This document shows, piece after piece, positions 1 to 6,481 of a DNA stretch of 15,465 nt. The notes below the pieces were generated by a model. The model worked only from the letters and a program-made list of their open reading frames with translations. It searched no databases and had not been told where the DNA came from. Position numbers and translations under genes: made by a program. Numbering within the stretch: position 1 is the first letter of the stretch; each line of letters begins with the position of its first letter. The DNA is from Clostridiales bacterium (GTDB lineage: Bacteria; Bacillota; Clostridia; Oscillospirales; Oscillospiraceae), in assembly GCA_019422005.1 (NCBI GenBank), contig JAHZEF010000046.1, forward strand, positions 1 to 15,465, given 5' to 3'.

Positions 1-42
1 GGAACCGGCCCGGCGGTCGGACCGCCGCTTTGAAATGCTGAA

Positions 43-79
43 ACACCCGGCAGACCGTGTCGTTCGGTCTGCCGGGTGT
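43..79 (-). terminator. Hairpin terminator downstream of spoVT
   Basis: Perfect 15-bp inverted repeat (43-57 paired with 65-79, 7-base loop) 20 bases past the spoVT stop. On the minus strand it is followed by TTCAGCATTTC, which is only moderately T-rich, so it may be an imperfect intrinsic terminator. A second, smaller hairpin (11-17 / 21-27, three-base loop) lies just beyond it. Confidence 0.7.
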
Positions 80-98
80 CTGGTTTTGGGCGGGGGGA

Positions 99-641
99 TC
101 AGCCTTCCATCTGCTGCCCCAGAAAGCTGGCGATGGTCTGCGCCAGCTTCTGGTCGCCCTCCCCCATGGGGTCGTCCTTGTCTTCCATCAGCAGCATCAC
201 ACAGCCCATCAGGTCGCCTTCGGCGATGATGGGCGCGGCCACGCCGAGGAAATAACGGTCGGAAGATTCGGAGGCGCGCAGCTTGGCGTCGCCGGCGGCG
301 TAGCGGTAGGGCTTGCGCTGTTCCATCAAATGCTCCAGATCCTGGGAATTGCGTTTGTCCAGCAGGTCGCGGCGCGGCGCTCCCGCCAGTGCAATGATGG
401 AATCGCGGTCGGAAACGGCGGCAATGCGGCCTGTGTTTTTGCCGATGGAATCGCAGATCTGGCCGGCAAAGTCGGAAAGGTCGCCCATGGGAGAGTACTT
501 TTTAAAAATGACTTCGCCATCTTTTTCCGTATAAATTTCCAGGGGATCGCCCTCGCGGATGCGCAGGGTGCGGCGAATTTCCTTGGGAATGACAACCCTG
601 CCCAGATCGTCGATGCGGCGTACAATACCGGTTGCTTTCAT
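99..641 (-). CDS. spoVT: Stage V sporulation protein T (SpoVT), AbrB-family transcription regulator
   Basis: The 180-residue product has the usual SpoVT length and layout. Residues 1-50 form an AbrB/SpoVT swapped-hairpin DNA-binding domain (MKATGIVRRIDDLGRVVIPK, then RRTLRIREGDPLEIY). Residues about 56-178 form a GAF-like ligand-sensing domain. In Bacillus subtilis SpoVT is a forespore regulator that tunes sigma-G-dependent genes and spore properties; here that role is by homology. The ATG is preceded by AAGGAG about nine bases upstream, which fixes the start. An upstream CATAATT (701-707 on the complement) resembles a forespore sigma -10 element, but I could not find a matching -35. The gene stands alone behind recQ, 243 bases away, so it probably has its own promoter. 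Its presence marks the organism as an endospore former. Confidence 0.95.
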   Translation of the reverse strand: MKATGIVRRIDDLGRVVIPKEIRRTLRIREGDPLEIYTEKDGEVIFKKYSPMGDLSDFAGQICDSIGKNTGRIAAVSDRDSIIALAGAPRRDLLDKRNSQDLEHLMEQRKPYRYAAGDAKLRASESSDRYFLGVAAPIIAEGDLMGCVMLLMEDKDDPMGEGDQKLAQTIASFLGQQMEG

Positions 642-812
642 CTATAAAGACTCCTTACCTGCGTTTAGATTTGCTCCCCTAGTGTCTGCATTTTGTGGGG
701 AATTATGCAAACTGCCCAAAAAACTGCCACACAGTGAAAAAACAGGCGGAGCCGACGCCCGCGCGCACCGGCTGCGCAGCCGCGGGATGCAGGCGTGCGG
801 CGGGAAGGGACG

Positions 813-856
813 GCGCCGCGCCCTTGTTCCGGGATGCCGGAAGAGGGGCGCGGCGC
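813..856 (-). terminator. Large two-part hairpin downstream of recQ
   Basis: Outer arms 813-823 and 846-856 are perfect 11-bp complements. Inside them, 827-832 and 837-842 form a second perfect 6-bp stem. The hairpin lies 29 bases past the recQ stop. There is no T-run on the minus strand after it, so termination is plausible but not proven. Alternatively it is a 3' stabilising structure. Confidence 0.45.
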
Positions 857-884
857 TCCGGCAGGGCGGGACGCATTTCTGCAT

Positions 885-2720
885 TCAGGGCAAACCGCCG
901 CCGCACCAATCGGCAATGGCCTGCAGGAACGCAGCGCCGTAGCGCCGGGCCTTGACTTCGCCGACGCCGGATACGGCCAGGAATTCCTCCATGGTGCGCG
1001 GCCGCCGCGCGGCCATGTCCTGCAGCGTGGCGTTGGAAAAAACAAGGTAAGCCGGGATGCCCGCGGCCTGGGCCTGGCTGTTGCGGAGGGCCTTGAGAAC
1101 GTCCAGCAGATCGTCGGATACCGGAAGCGCGGCGTTTGCGGAAAGCGGTTCGGCAGCCGTGTCCTCCGGCCGGACCGGGATGGAGACGGCTGCGCCGCGG
1201 AACAGTACATCCCCGGCAGCGGCGGTCAGGCGCAGGACGGGAAATTTATCATGGCTCTGGTACAGATACCCCAGGGAAATCAGCCGGTCGGCCCAGGCGC
1301 GCACGTCGTCCTGCCGTGCGGACGCCAGCAGCCCGTAGGTGGGAAGCTGATCCAGGCCGAGCTGCCGGATCCGCCGCTCCCTGTTGCCCCGCAGCGTCTG
1401 AATGATCAGCGTCAGCCCGACGGGATAACCAAGCCATTTTTCCGTCCGCGCCACGCAGGAGAGAATTTTCTGCGCTTCTGTGGTGATGTCGCGGTAGGCT
1501 GTCCGGCTGCAGCAGCTGCTGCAGTTTCCGCAGTGCCCGCCGGCGGGTTCTCCGAAATAGGAGAGCAGATAGGCGCGCAGGCAGCCGTCGGTCCGGCAGT
1601 AGCCGGTCATCCGGTCCAGCCGGTCCAGATCCCGTTCCAGGACGACCGCCCGCTCTTCCCCGGTGAGCAGTTCGTTTTCCTCGGCGTTTCGGATCAGGTA
1701 TTTGGCAGTCTGGACATCGGCCGGAGAAAACAGCAGTACGCAGTCGGCGGGCGTGCCGTCCCGTCCGGCGCGGCCGGCCTCCTGATAGTAGGATTCCAGA
1801 TTCTTCGGCATATTATAATGAATCACAAACCCCACATTGGACTTGTCGATCCCCATGCCGAACGCGTTGGTGGCGACCATGACCCGGACCCGGTCAAAGA
1901 CGAAATCCTCCTGGTTCTCCCGCCGCTCGGCATCCTCCAGCCCGGCGTGATAGCGGGTGGCGGAAATGCCGCGCTCCTGCAGTGTCCGGCAGACCTGCTC
2001 GACTGCCGCGCGGGTGGCGCAGTAGATGATGCCGCTGCGGTCCCGATACCGTTCCAGCAGACGCTGCAGGCAGGCGGCCTTGTCCCTGGGGTGAAGGACC
2101 TCCAGGCGGAGGTTGGGCCGGTCGAACCCGGTGGAGACGCAGAGCGGGTCCTGCAGCTCCAGCAGCCGTATCACGTCGTCCCGGACCTGCTCGGTGGCTG
2201 TGGCCGTGAAGGCGCCCACGGCGGGCCGCTGCGGCAGCGCGCGGAGAAACGCGGCGATTTTCAGATAGCTGGGACGGAAGTCCTGCCCCCATTGGGAGAC
2301 GCAGTGGGCTTCGTCCACCGCCACCAGGGAGATGGGGACGCGGCCCGCCAGATCCAGGAATGCGGCGGCCTCCAGCCGCTCCGGCGCGAGATAGAGGAGC
2401 CTGTATGCGCCGGCGCCGGCCCGGCGCAGTACGCGGCGGTATGCTTCGGCCGTCAGGGTGGAGTTCAGAAACGCGGCGGGGATGCCCGCCTCGGTCAGCG
2501 CGCCCACCTGATCCTTCATCAGGGAAATCAGCGGGGAAATGACCAGCGTCAGGCCCGGCAGAAGCAGGGCGGGAAGCTGGTAGCATATGGACTTTCCCGC
2601 GCCGGTGGGCATCACGCCCAGAACGTCCCGGCCGGAGAGCAGCGCGTCGACGACGGCTTCCTGGCCGGGGCGGAAGCCGTCGTGTCCAAAGTATTGTTTC
2701 AAAGCGCCGTTGCGGTCCAT
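885..2720 (-). CDS. recQ: ATP-dependent DNA helicase RecQ
   Basis: A 611-residue RecQ of normal bacterial length: a 3'-5' DNA helicase acting in recombination repair and stalled-fork processing. Visible motifs in order are: motif 0 (F16-Q20, GFRPGQ), Walker A MPTGAGKS (37-44), the Walker B DEAH box (136-139) followed by the aromatic-rich loop CVSQWGQDFRP, TATAT (172-176), and motif VI QEAGRAGRDG (313-322). The zinc-binding cysteines are C380, C397, C400 and C403 in the RecQ-Ct region. A winged-helix stretch follows, and an HRDC domain sits near 530-605 (motif LVFSNATLQDMAARRPRTME). The start ATG has AGGAGG six bases upstream. It is separated from the upstream kinase gene by a hairpin and its own promoter-like sequence, so it is probably a single-gene unit. 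Nothing looks broken. Confidence 0.97.
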   Translation of the reverse strand: MDRNGALKQYFGHDGFRPGQEAVVDALLSGRDVLGVMPTGAGKSICYQLPALLLPGLTLVISPLISLMKDQVGALTEAGIPAAFLNSTLTAEAYRRVLRRAGAGAYRLLYLAPERLEAAAFLDLAGRVPISLVAVDEAHCVSQWGQDFRPSYLKIAAFLRALPQRPAVGAFTATATEQVRDDVIRLLELQDPLCVSTGFDRPNLRLEVLHPRDKAACLQRLLERYRDRSGIIYCATRAAVEQVCRTLQERGISATRYHAGLEDAERRENQEDFVFDRVRVMVATNAFGMGIDKSNVGFVIHYNMPKNLESYYQEAGRAGRDGTPADCVLLFSPADVQTAKYLIRNAEENELLTGEERAVVLERDLDRLDRMTGYCRTDGCLRAYLLSYFGEPAGGHCGNCSSCCSRTAYRDITTEAQKILSCVARTEKWLGYPVGLTLIIQTLRGNRERRIRQLGLDQLPTYGLLASARQDDVRAWADRLISLGYLYQSHDKFPVLRLTAAAGDVLFRGAAVSIPVRPEDTAAEPLSANAALPVSDDLLDVLKALRNSQAQAAGIPAYLVFSNATLQDMAARRPRTMEEFLAVSGVGEVKARRYGAAFLQAIADWCGGGLP

Positions 2721-2758
2721 AGAAGGCCTCCTGTTGGAAAAATGGGGATTCCCTGCTT

Positions 2759-2787
2759 ATGATAACAGGAAACGGAAGCCGGCGCAA
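2759..2787 (-). promoter_or_regulatory. Candidate extended -10 promoter for recQ
   Basis: On the complement, TGTTATCAT (TG-N-TATCAT, -10 hexamer 2759-2764) is preceded at 17 bases by TTGCGC (2782-2787). The -35 matches only half the consensus, but the extended TGn and 5/6 -10 compensate. It would give a leader of about 30 bases before recQ. Confidence 0.5.
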
Positions 2788-2835
2788 AGGAAATCTGCAT
2801 GCACCGGGGAGAGGGGGAAGCATGGGCGCGCAAAG

Positions 2836-2875
2836 CGGCGTGTCCGGCCGGCAGGCTGCCGGTTCGGACACGCCG
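2836..2875 (-). terminator. Hairpin after the histidine kinase gene
   Basis: Arms 2836-2846 and 2865-2875 pair perfectly and enclose a second stem (2848-2853 / 2857-2862). It starts 9 bases after the kinase stop codon. The minus-strand tail (CTTTGCG) has only a short T-run, so it is a probable but weak intrinsic terminator separating the two-component operon from recQ. Confidence 0.55.
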
Positions 2876-2883
2876 TGTGTTTG

Positions 2884-3882
2884 TCATGGCACCTCTTCCG
2901 CAAAGGGGAGCCACACCGTAAACAGGCTTCCCCGGCCCGGGGCGCTTTCCGCGTCGATGCGGCCGCCGCAGAGCGCCGCGGCCCGCCGGGCCAGCGGAAG
3001 GCCCAGGCCGCAGCCCTTGGCGCTGCCGGCGCGGTAAAAGGGTTCAAAGATGTGAGCGAGGACCTCCGGCGGCATGCCGGGCCCCTCGTCGCGGATCCGG
3101 ACTTCCACGGCATGGTCGTACTGCACGCCGTTGAGGTGGATCACGCCGCCTTCCGGGGTGAATTTGACGGCGTTGCTCAACAGGTTCTGCCAGATGTGGT
3201 AGGTGAGCGTTTCACTGCCGCGGTAGCGGAGCGGGGGCAGCTGCATGTCGAAACGGAGGCCCCGGGTTTCCCACTGGGTTTGCAGGCCCAGGATGCACTG
3301 CACGATCTGTTCGTCCGGCGCAAACTCCGCAGCCGGCACGGCGGCGCCCTGCTGCTCCATCCGGAGAAGCTCCAGGATGCTGTCCGAAAGGGAGGCCAGG
3401 CGGCGGGATTCCAGAAGGATCCGGTCCAGGTACTGCGCAGAGGTCTGCCGGTCCAGCTCTTTCCGGCGCAGCTGCCCGGCGAAGCCGTAGATGGCGTTGA
3501 TCGGCGTTTTGAATTCGTGGGAAAGGGCGCCGGCAAAGTCGCCGTGCAGCAGGACGCGGCCGTCCAGCGCGGCAGCCATTTCATTGAAGCTGCGGTGCAG
3601 CTCGCCCAGCGGGCCGCGCCCCGCAGGGATGCGGACGGAATAGTCCCCGTCCGCCGCGCGGCGGAGGGCGGCGTTCAGTTCCGACAGGCTGCGCCGCCCT
3701 GCCCGCCGGAGCAGGATGGACAGCAGCGCCGCCAGGACCGGCAGGGCCGCCAGTGGGACGGCCGCAGCCGCCGGCAGATGCAGAAACAATACGGGCGGCA
3801 GGCAGGGTAGGGCGGTCAGCAGCAGGACTGCCAGCGGCAGCGCGGCCTGCCGCAGCCGGGGGAACTGTCGGCGGCTCAGCAT
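2884..3882 (-). CDS. Membrane sensor histidine kinase with almost no extracellular domain
   Basis: The 332-residue kinase has two hydrophobic segments (about 13-35 and 38-58) separated by only a few residues. A HAMP-like linker (about 59-110) follows, then the HisKA domain with H-box SHEFKTPIN, where H122 is the expected phosphorylated histidine. The HATPase domain has N-box N233-N237 (NLLSN), G1 box DEGPGMP (265-271) and G2 box GCGLGLPLA (from 290). All catalytic motifs are intact, so it should autophosphorylate and pass phosphate to the regulator encoded just upstream. The start codon overlaps the regulator's stop by seven bases, which implies co-translation. The tiny outside loop resembles the intramembrane-sensing kinases (LiaS/BceS type), which suggests it senses the membrane or a partner protein. 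No transporter gene is adjacent, and the stimulus cannot be named. Confidence 0.92.
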   Translation of the reverse strand: MLSRRQFPRLRQAALPLAVLLLTALPCLPPVLFLHLPAAAAVPLAALPVLAALLSILLRRAGRRSLSELNAALRRAADGDYSVRIPAGRGPLGELHRSFNEMAAALDGRVLLHGDFAGALSHEFKTPINAIYGFAGQLRRKELDRQTSAQYLDRILLESRRLASLSDSILELLRMEQQGAAVPAAEFAPDEQIVQCILGLQTQWETRGLRFDMQLPPLRYRGSETLTYHIWQNLLSNAVKFTPEGGVIHLNGVQYDHAVEVRIRDEGPGMPPEVLAHIFEPFYRAGSAKGCGLGLPLARRAAALCGGRIDAESAPGRGSLFTVWLPFAEEVP

Positions 3883-4550
3883 GTGCGCACCGCTTTATAG
3901 CCCAGGCCCCGGACTGTGACAATCCGGAAGTCCGGATTGTCGCGGAACCGGTTGCGCAGCCGGTTGATGTGCACGCTGATGGTGTGCTCGTCGCTTTCCG
4001 TTTCCAGATCCCAGATTTCGTCCATCAGCTGATGGCGCGTAAAAATTTTGTTGGGATAAGAGAGCAGTTTGAAAAGGATCATAAACTCCTTGGGCGGCAG
4101 CTCCTGGGAGCGCCCGTCCCGGGTAACGGCCAGCGTATCATAAAGCAGCACCGTGCTGCCGATGGTCAGCCGGTGCTCGGCGGAGATGCGTGCGCGGCGG
4201 AGCAGCGCGCCGATCCGCAGCAGCAGCTCCTCATCGTCGATGGGTTTTGTGAGATAGTCGTCGGCGCCCAGGACAAAGCCGCGCTTCTTGTCGGCCATGG
4301 ATTGGCTGGCCGTCAGCACCAGGACAGGGAGTTCGGATCCGGCGCGCCGCAGCTGTTCGATCAGCGCGTAGCCGTCCATGTTGGGCATCTTCAGATCCAG
4401 CAGGATCAAATCCACGTATTTTCGGTCCAGAACGTCCAGAGCCTCTGTGCCGTCCGCGGCCAGAAGCGGCTCATATCCGCCGTCGTACAGGATATGTTCC
4501 AGCAGCGTACGCGCGTTTTCGTCGTCCTCGACGACCAGAATTCGGAACAA
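3876..4550 (-). CDS. OmpR/PhoB-type response regulator
   Basis: A receiver domain is followed by a winged-helix DNA-binding domain, about 224 residues. Numbering from the TTG start, acidic residues D9-D10, phosphoacceptor D52 (in LLDLKMPNMDG), T80 and K102 (in LTKPID) are all present. The C-terminal effector domain has the expected ELPPKEFMIL, DEHTISVHINRLR and TVRGLGYK signatures. I chose the TTG at 4550: it has GGAG eight bases upstream and gives the usual MFRILVVEDD N-terminus. The GTG at 4559 would overlap the Shine-Dalgarno sequence itself. The gene is first in a two-gene operon with the kinase and lies behind a strong promoter. It diverges from the pseudo-recombinase gene, so the shared intergenic region could hold its binding sites. 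Targets are unknown. Confidence 0.93.
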   Translation of the reverse strand: MFRILVVEDDENARTLLEHILYDGGYEPLLAADGTEALDVLDRKYVDLILLDLKMPNMDGYALIEQLRRAGSELPVLVLTASQSMADKKRGFVLGADDYLTKPIDDEELLLRIGALLRRARISAEHRLTIGSTVLLYDTLAVTRDGRSQELPPKEFMILFKLLSYPNKIFTRHQLMDEIWDLETESDEHTISVHINRLRNRFRDNPDFRIVTVRGLGYKAVRTC

Positions 4551-4623
4551 GCGGTTCACTCCCCCTCATGCTTCCCCTTGCACCCGGCAGGCAAGGTCCC
4601 GTGCAAAAGCTTGGACAATTTAT

Positions 4624-4652
4624 ATCTTATCGGTCAGCATGTGGCTTGTCAA
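4624..4652 (-). promoter_or_regulatory. Sigma-A-type promoter of the two-component operon
   Basis: On the complement, a perfect TTGACA -35 (4647-4652) and TAAGAT -10 (4624-4629) are separated by exactly 17 bases. The predicted transcript starts near 4617, about 65 bases before the regulator start. Confidence 0.75.
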
Positions 4653-4733
4653 CGGATGAAACGGCGAAAAAGTTCATGTTTTGCCGAATTTTATTAAAAA
4701 AACTTTCAAAATAAGGGGAAAATATATAAAAAA

Positions 4734-4774
4734 TTGAAGTTTAGTTGAAGTTTGTTTAACTTCAATTGAACTTC
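4734..4774. repeat. TTGAAGTT direct and inverted repeat cluster (candidate operator)
   Basis: TTGAAGTTT occurs at 4734-4742 and again at 4745-4753, exactly 11 bases (one helical turn) apart. The second copy forms a perfect 8-bp inverted repeat with AACTTCAA at 4758-4765 (five-base spacer). A partly matching TTGAACTT follows at 4766-4773. Such helically phased copies are typical of regulator binding sites. The bound protein is unknown; the response regulator or the pseudo-recombinase encoded on either side are the obvious candidates. Confidence 0.6.
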
Positions 4775-4855
4775 TGTGAGGTTCGGTGAACCTTGCGCTG
4801 GTATCCTGCGGGTGGCGCAGGGAGCCCCTGCGTACTTTTGCAGCAGGAGGCCGCC

Positions 4856-6160
4856 ATGGCACCAGTCAAAATACCGCAGAAACCCTCAACCGCCGCCGAG
4901 GCGCCGAAGTTTATTGTCAACCGCCCCGACAGCGGCGCGCTGGAGCGTTTGCTGGCGGAGGGCGGGATGAGTTTGCCGGCCGTGGTGATCCGTCTGGCAT
5001 GGCAGCTGGGGCTGCTGCGCCGGGAAATCCATCAGCTGACATGGGGCCAGGTGGATTTTACCGCCTCCGTGGTTCGGCTGGAGGACCGCGCCATTCCCAT
5101 GGAACCGGAGATTCAGGTGTTTCTCCAGCGCCTGCTGACGGGACGAAAGCAGGGGGAGGGCCCGGTGGTGCTGTCGGACCGCGGCGGCCGGCAGCCGGCG
5201 GAGCAGCATCTGTCCTATGTCTGCCGGAAGGCGCTGGACGCCGCCGGGCAGCCGGAAGTGCGCCTGCTGGATCTGCGCTACGATTATATCCTGCGGCAGC
5301 TGCAGCGGCACGACTGGCAGTATGTCAGCCGGGTATCCGGCCTGGATCCCCGGACGCTGCAGCTGCATTTTGCAGAAAGCTGGCAGGAGCGCCGTATGCC
5401 GGCGCAGCCGCGGGCGGCCGGGGCAGTGGATGCGGAGAAGGTGCGCGCCGTGCTGGAGAGCGAAGGGGCTTCCGCCTGCGGCACAGCGCTGCGCCTGGTA
5501 TGGCAGATGGGGCTGTATCAGGAGGAGCTGCTGCAGCTGCGGTGGGATATGATCGACTGGCAGGCGCAGCAGGTGCGGCTGCCCGGGCGTACGGTACCGC
5601 TGAATCCGGCGCTGATCCCGTTTCTGCAGGCGCTGCAGGAACAGAACCGGGCCGATTCCGATCTGGTGCTGATTTCAGACCGGGCCAGACGGCCCATGGA
5701 GAGCGCCTACATTTCCAAAGCGGTCCGGGCTGCGCTGATCCGCGGCGGCTGCGACAACCTGACGCTGCGGGATCTGCGGCGGGACTGGGAAATGCAGTCG
5801 CGGTATGAGGGGCCGGTTTTGGAATACCTGGGCCAGCACCGGCGCATGATGCGCAGCCAGGCCATGGCGCTGCTGCACCTGACCGAGGATCAGGCCAACG
5901 CCCGGCTTCGCCGGATGGTGGAGCGGGGGACGCTGATCCGGTCCGGGCACTGCTACTATCTGCCGGGGTCGGTGGTGGCGCCGGAGCAGCAGCGGGACGT
6001 GATCCTGGCTTATCTGTCCAACCATGCGGGCTGCCAGCGGAAGCATCTTGCGAAATTGTTGGGGCTGGAGCCGAAACAATGCCTGACAATCCTGGAAAGG
6101 CTGATAAAAAGTAAGGAAATCCGGCGTGTCGGAACACGCTATTACCCGGGCGGGCTCTGA
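4856..6160 (+). CDS. Tandem degenerate tyrosine-recombinase-fold protein with C-terminal winged-helix repeats
   Basis: This 434-residue protein matches no named family I can recall. Residues about 27-175 and 193-342 are two copies of one module at a constant offset of 167 residues. Examples are RLAWQLGL (46-53) against RLVWQMGL (213-220), QLTW (60-63) against QLRW (227-230), and DLRYDY (139-144) against DLRRDW (306-311). Each resembles a phage-integrase catalytic domain, but the active site is lost. The first catalytic Arg is L54 or Y221, the H-x-L-R-H box is LDLRY or RDLRR, and no nucleophilic Tyr stands at the expected place. Two similar C-terminal repeats follow (about 339-371 and 401-433), each ending in an I-R-x-x-G-x-x-Y-Y motif like a winged helix. 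The ATG at 4856 is chosen because AGGAGG lies six bases upstream. The likely role is DNA binding or regulation rather than recombination, which is inference. The S-layer gene follows in the same direction. Confidence 0.8.
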   Translation: MAPVKIPQKPSTAAEAPKFIVNRPDSGALERLLAEGGMSLPAVVIRLAWQLGLLRREIHQLTWGQVDFTASVVRLEDRAIPMEPEIQVFLQRLLTGRKQGEGPVVLSDRGGRQPAEQHLSYVCRKALDAAGQPEVRLLDLRYDYILRQLQRHDWQYVSRVSGLDPRTLQLHFAESWQERRMPAQPRAAGAVDAEKVRAVLESEGASACGTALRLVWQMGLYQEELLQLRWDMIDWQAQQVRLPGRTVPLNPALIPFLQALQEQNRADSDLVLISDRARRPMESAYISKAVRAALIRGGCDNLTLRDLRRDWEMQSRYEGPVLEYLGQHRRMMRSQAMALLHLTEDQANARLRRMVERGTLIRSGHCYYLPGSVVAPEQQRDVILAYLSNHAGCQRKHLAKLLGLEPKQCLTILERLIKSKEIRRVGTRYYPGGL

Positions 6161-6164
6161 AGAT

Positions 6165-6245
6165 ATCTTACAGACGGGATACATATATTGAAAACTTTTC
6201 TCACTATTTTGATTGAAAATGGAATCTTACAAAAACGATACAAAT
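6165..6245. repeat. Imperfect 22-base direct repeat upstream of the S-layer gene
   Basis: ATCTTACA-N5-GATACATAT at 6165-6186 and ATCTTACA-N5-GATACAAAT at 6224-6245 match at 17 of 22 positions, with the mismatches concentrated in the N5 spacer. The copies start 59 bases apart. The first copy begins five bases after the pseudo-recombinase stop codon. They look like paired protein-binding sites. Confidence 0.55.
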
Positions 6246-6288
6246 TAAAATCATATAAGGAGATATATCGTTAAAATAATTCGTTTTT
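6231..6288. repeat. Overlapping inverted repeats (ACGATA/TATCGT)
   Basis: AACGATA (6234-6240) is the exact complement of TATCGTT (6266-6272), and AAAAACGA (6231-6238) is the exact complement of TCGTTTTT (6281-6288). The left arm is therefore shared by two alternative partners. It could be a regulator site or a weak A/T-flanked terminator of the upstream gene. Confidence 0.45.
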
Positions 6289-6320
6289 ATGACATTTAGA
6301 TTAAACAAATCAGGAAAATA

Positions 6321-6350
6321 TAGACAATCGGAAACGGAGTATGCTAAACT
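6321..6350 (+). promoter_or_regulatory. Candidate sigma-A promoter of the S-layer gene
   Basis: TAGACA (6321-6326, 5/6 of the -35 consensus) is followed after 18 bases by TAAACT (6345-6350) with an extended TG motif (TGCTAAACT). Transcription would start near 6357. Other AT-rich hexamers nearby could be additional promoters. Confidence 0.55.
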
Positions 6351-6481
6351 TTTATCGCAATCAAGGCCGAGGGCTGCCATACAGCAGGCGGGATAGATTC
6401 CGCAAGGCTAGCCGGGGCATGTGTCCCGCGTGCCGGGCCAGCGCAGAGCCCGCGTTGCAAAAAAATTTAGGAGGTTATTCC

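Larger units (their letters stand above)
4551..4855. other. Divergent intergenic region (305 bases), AT-rich centre
   Basis: No gene is seen here. The stretch at about 4673-4775 is strikingly AT-rich for this genome. The region holds the promoter of the two-component operon (4624-4652), the TTGAAGTT repeat cluster (4734-4774), a 6-bp inverted repeat (4779-4784 / 4788-4793) and a small leader hairpin (4806-4810 / 4816-4820). The ribosome binding site of the rightward gene follows at its end. I could not settle on a convincing promoter for the rightward gene. Confidence 0.7.
6161..6481 (+). promoter_or_regulatory. Regulatory region and long leader of the S-layer gene (321 bases)
   Basis: No gene is supported here. 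The first half (6161-6350) is very AT-rich and contains a 22-base direct repeat, several inverted repeats and a promoter. The second half (about 6357-6468) is GC-rich with hairpin potential, for example GGCATG / CGTGCC around 6416-6434 and GCTG / CAGC near 6373-6386. It would form a roughly 125-base untranslated leader, as is common for abundant surface-layer mRNAs. No clear terminator for the upstream gene is visible, so read-through is possible. Confidence 0.65.

Noticed and set aside
795..2762. 655-codon plus-strand open frame opposite recQ
   Set aside because: A shadow frame typical of GC-rich DNA. The minus-strand RecQ has all helicase motifs.
4793..4855. Upstream start for the pseudo-recombinase gene
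   Set aside because: No ribosome binding site at 4793. The ATG at 4856 follows AGGAGG at proper spacing.
4856..6160. Active site-specific integrase of a mobile element
   Set aside because: Both modules lack the catalytic residues, and there is no adjacent excisionase, phage gene, tRNA or attachment-site duplication.
6289..6396. A 35-codon open frame (ATG at 6289) upstream of the S-layer gene
   Set aside because: The nearest Shine-Dalgarno-like sequence is about 26 bases away, and the frame overlaps the predicted promoter.
6341..6481. In-frame N-terminal extension of the S-layer protein by 47 codons
   Set aside because: The ATG at 6482 has an ideal ribosome binding site and begins a signal peptide. 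The extension overlaps the promoter -10 and leader.
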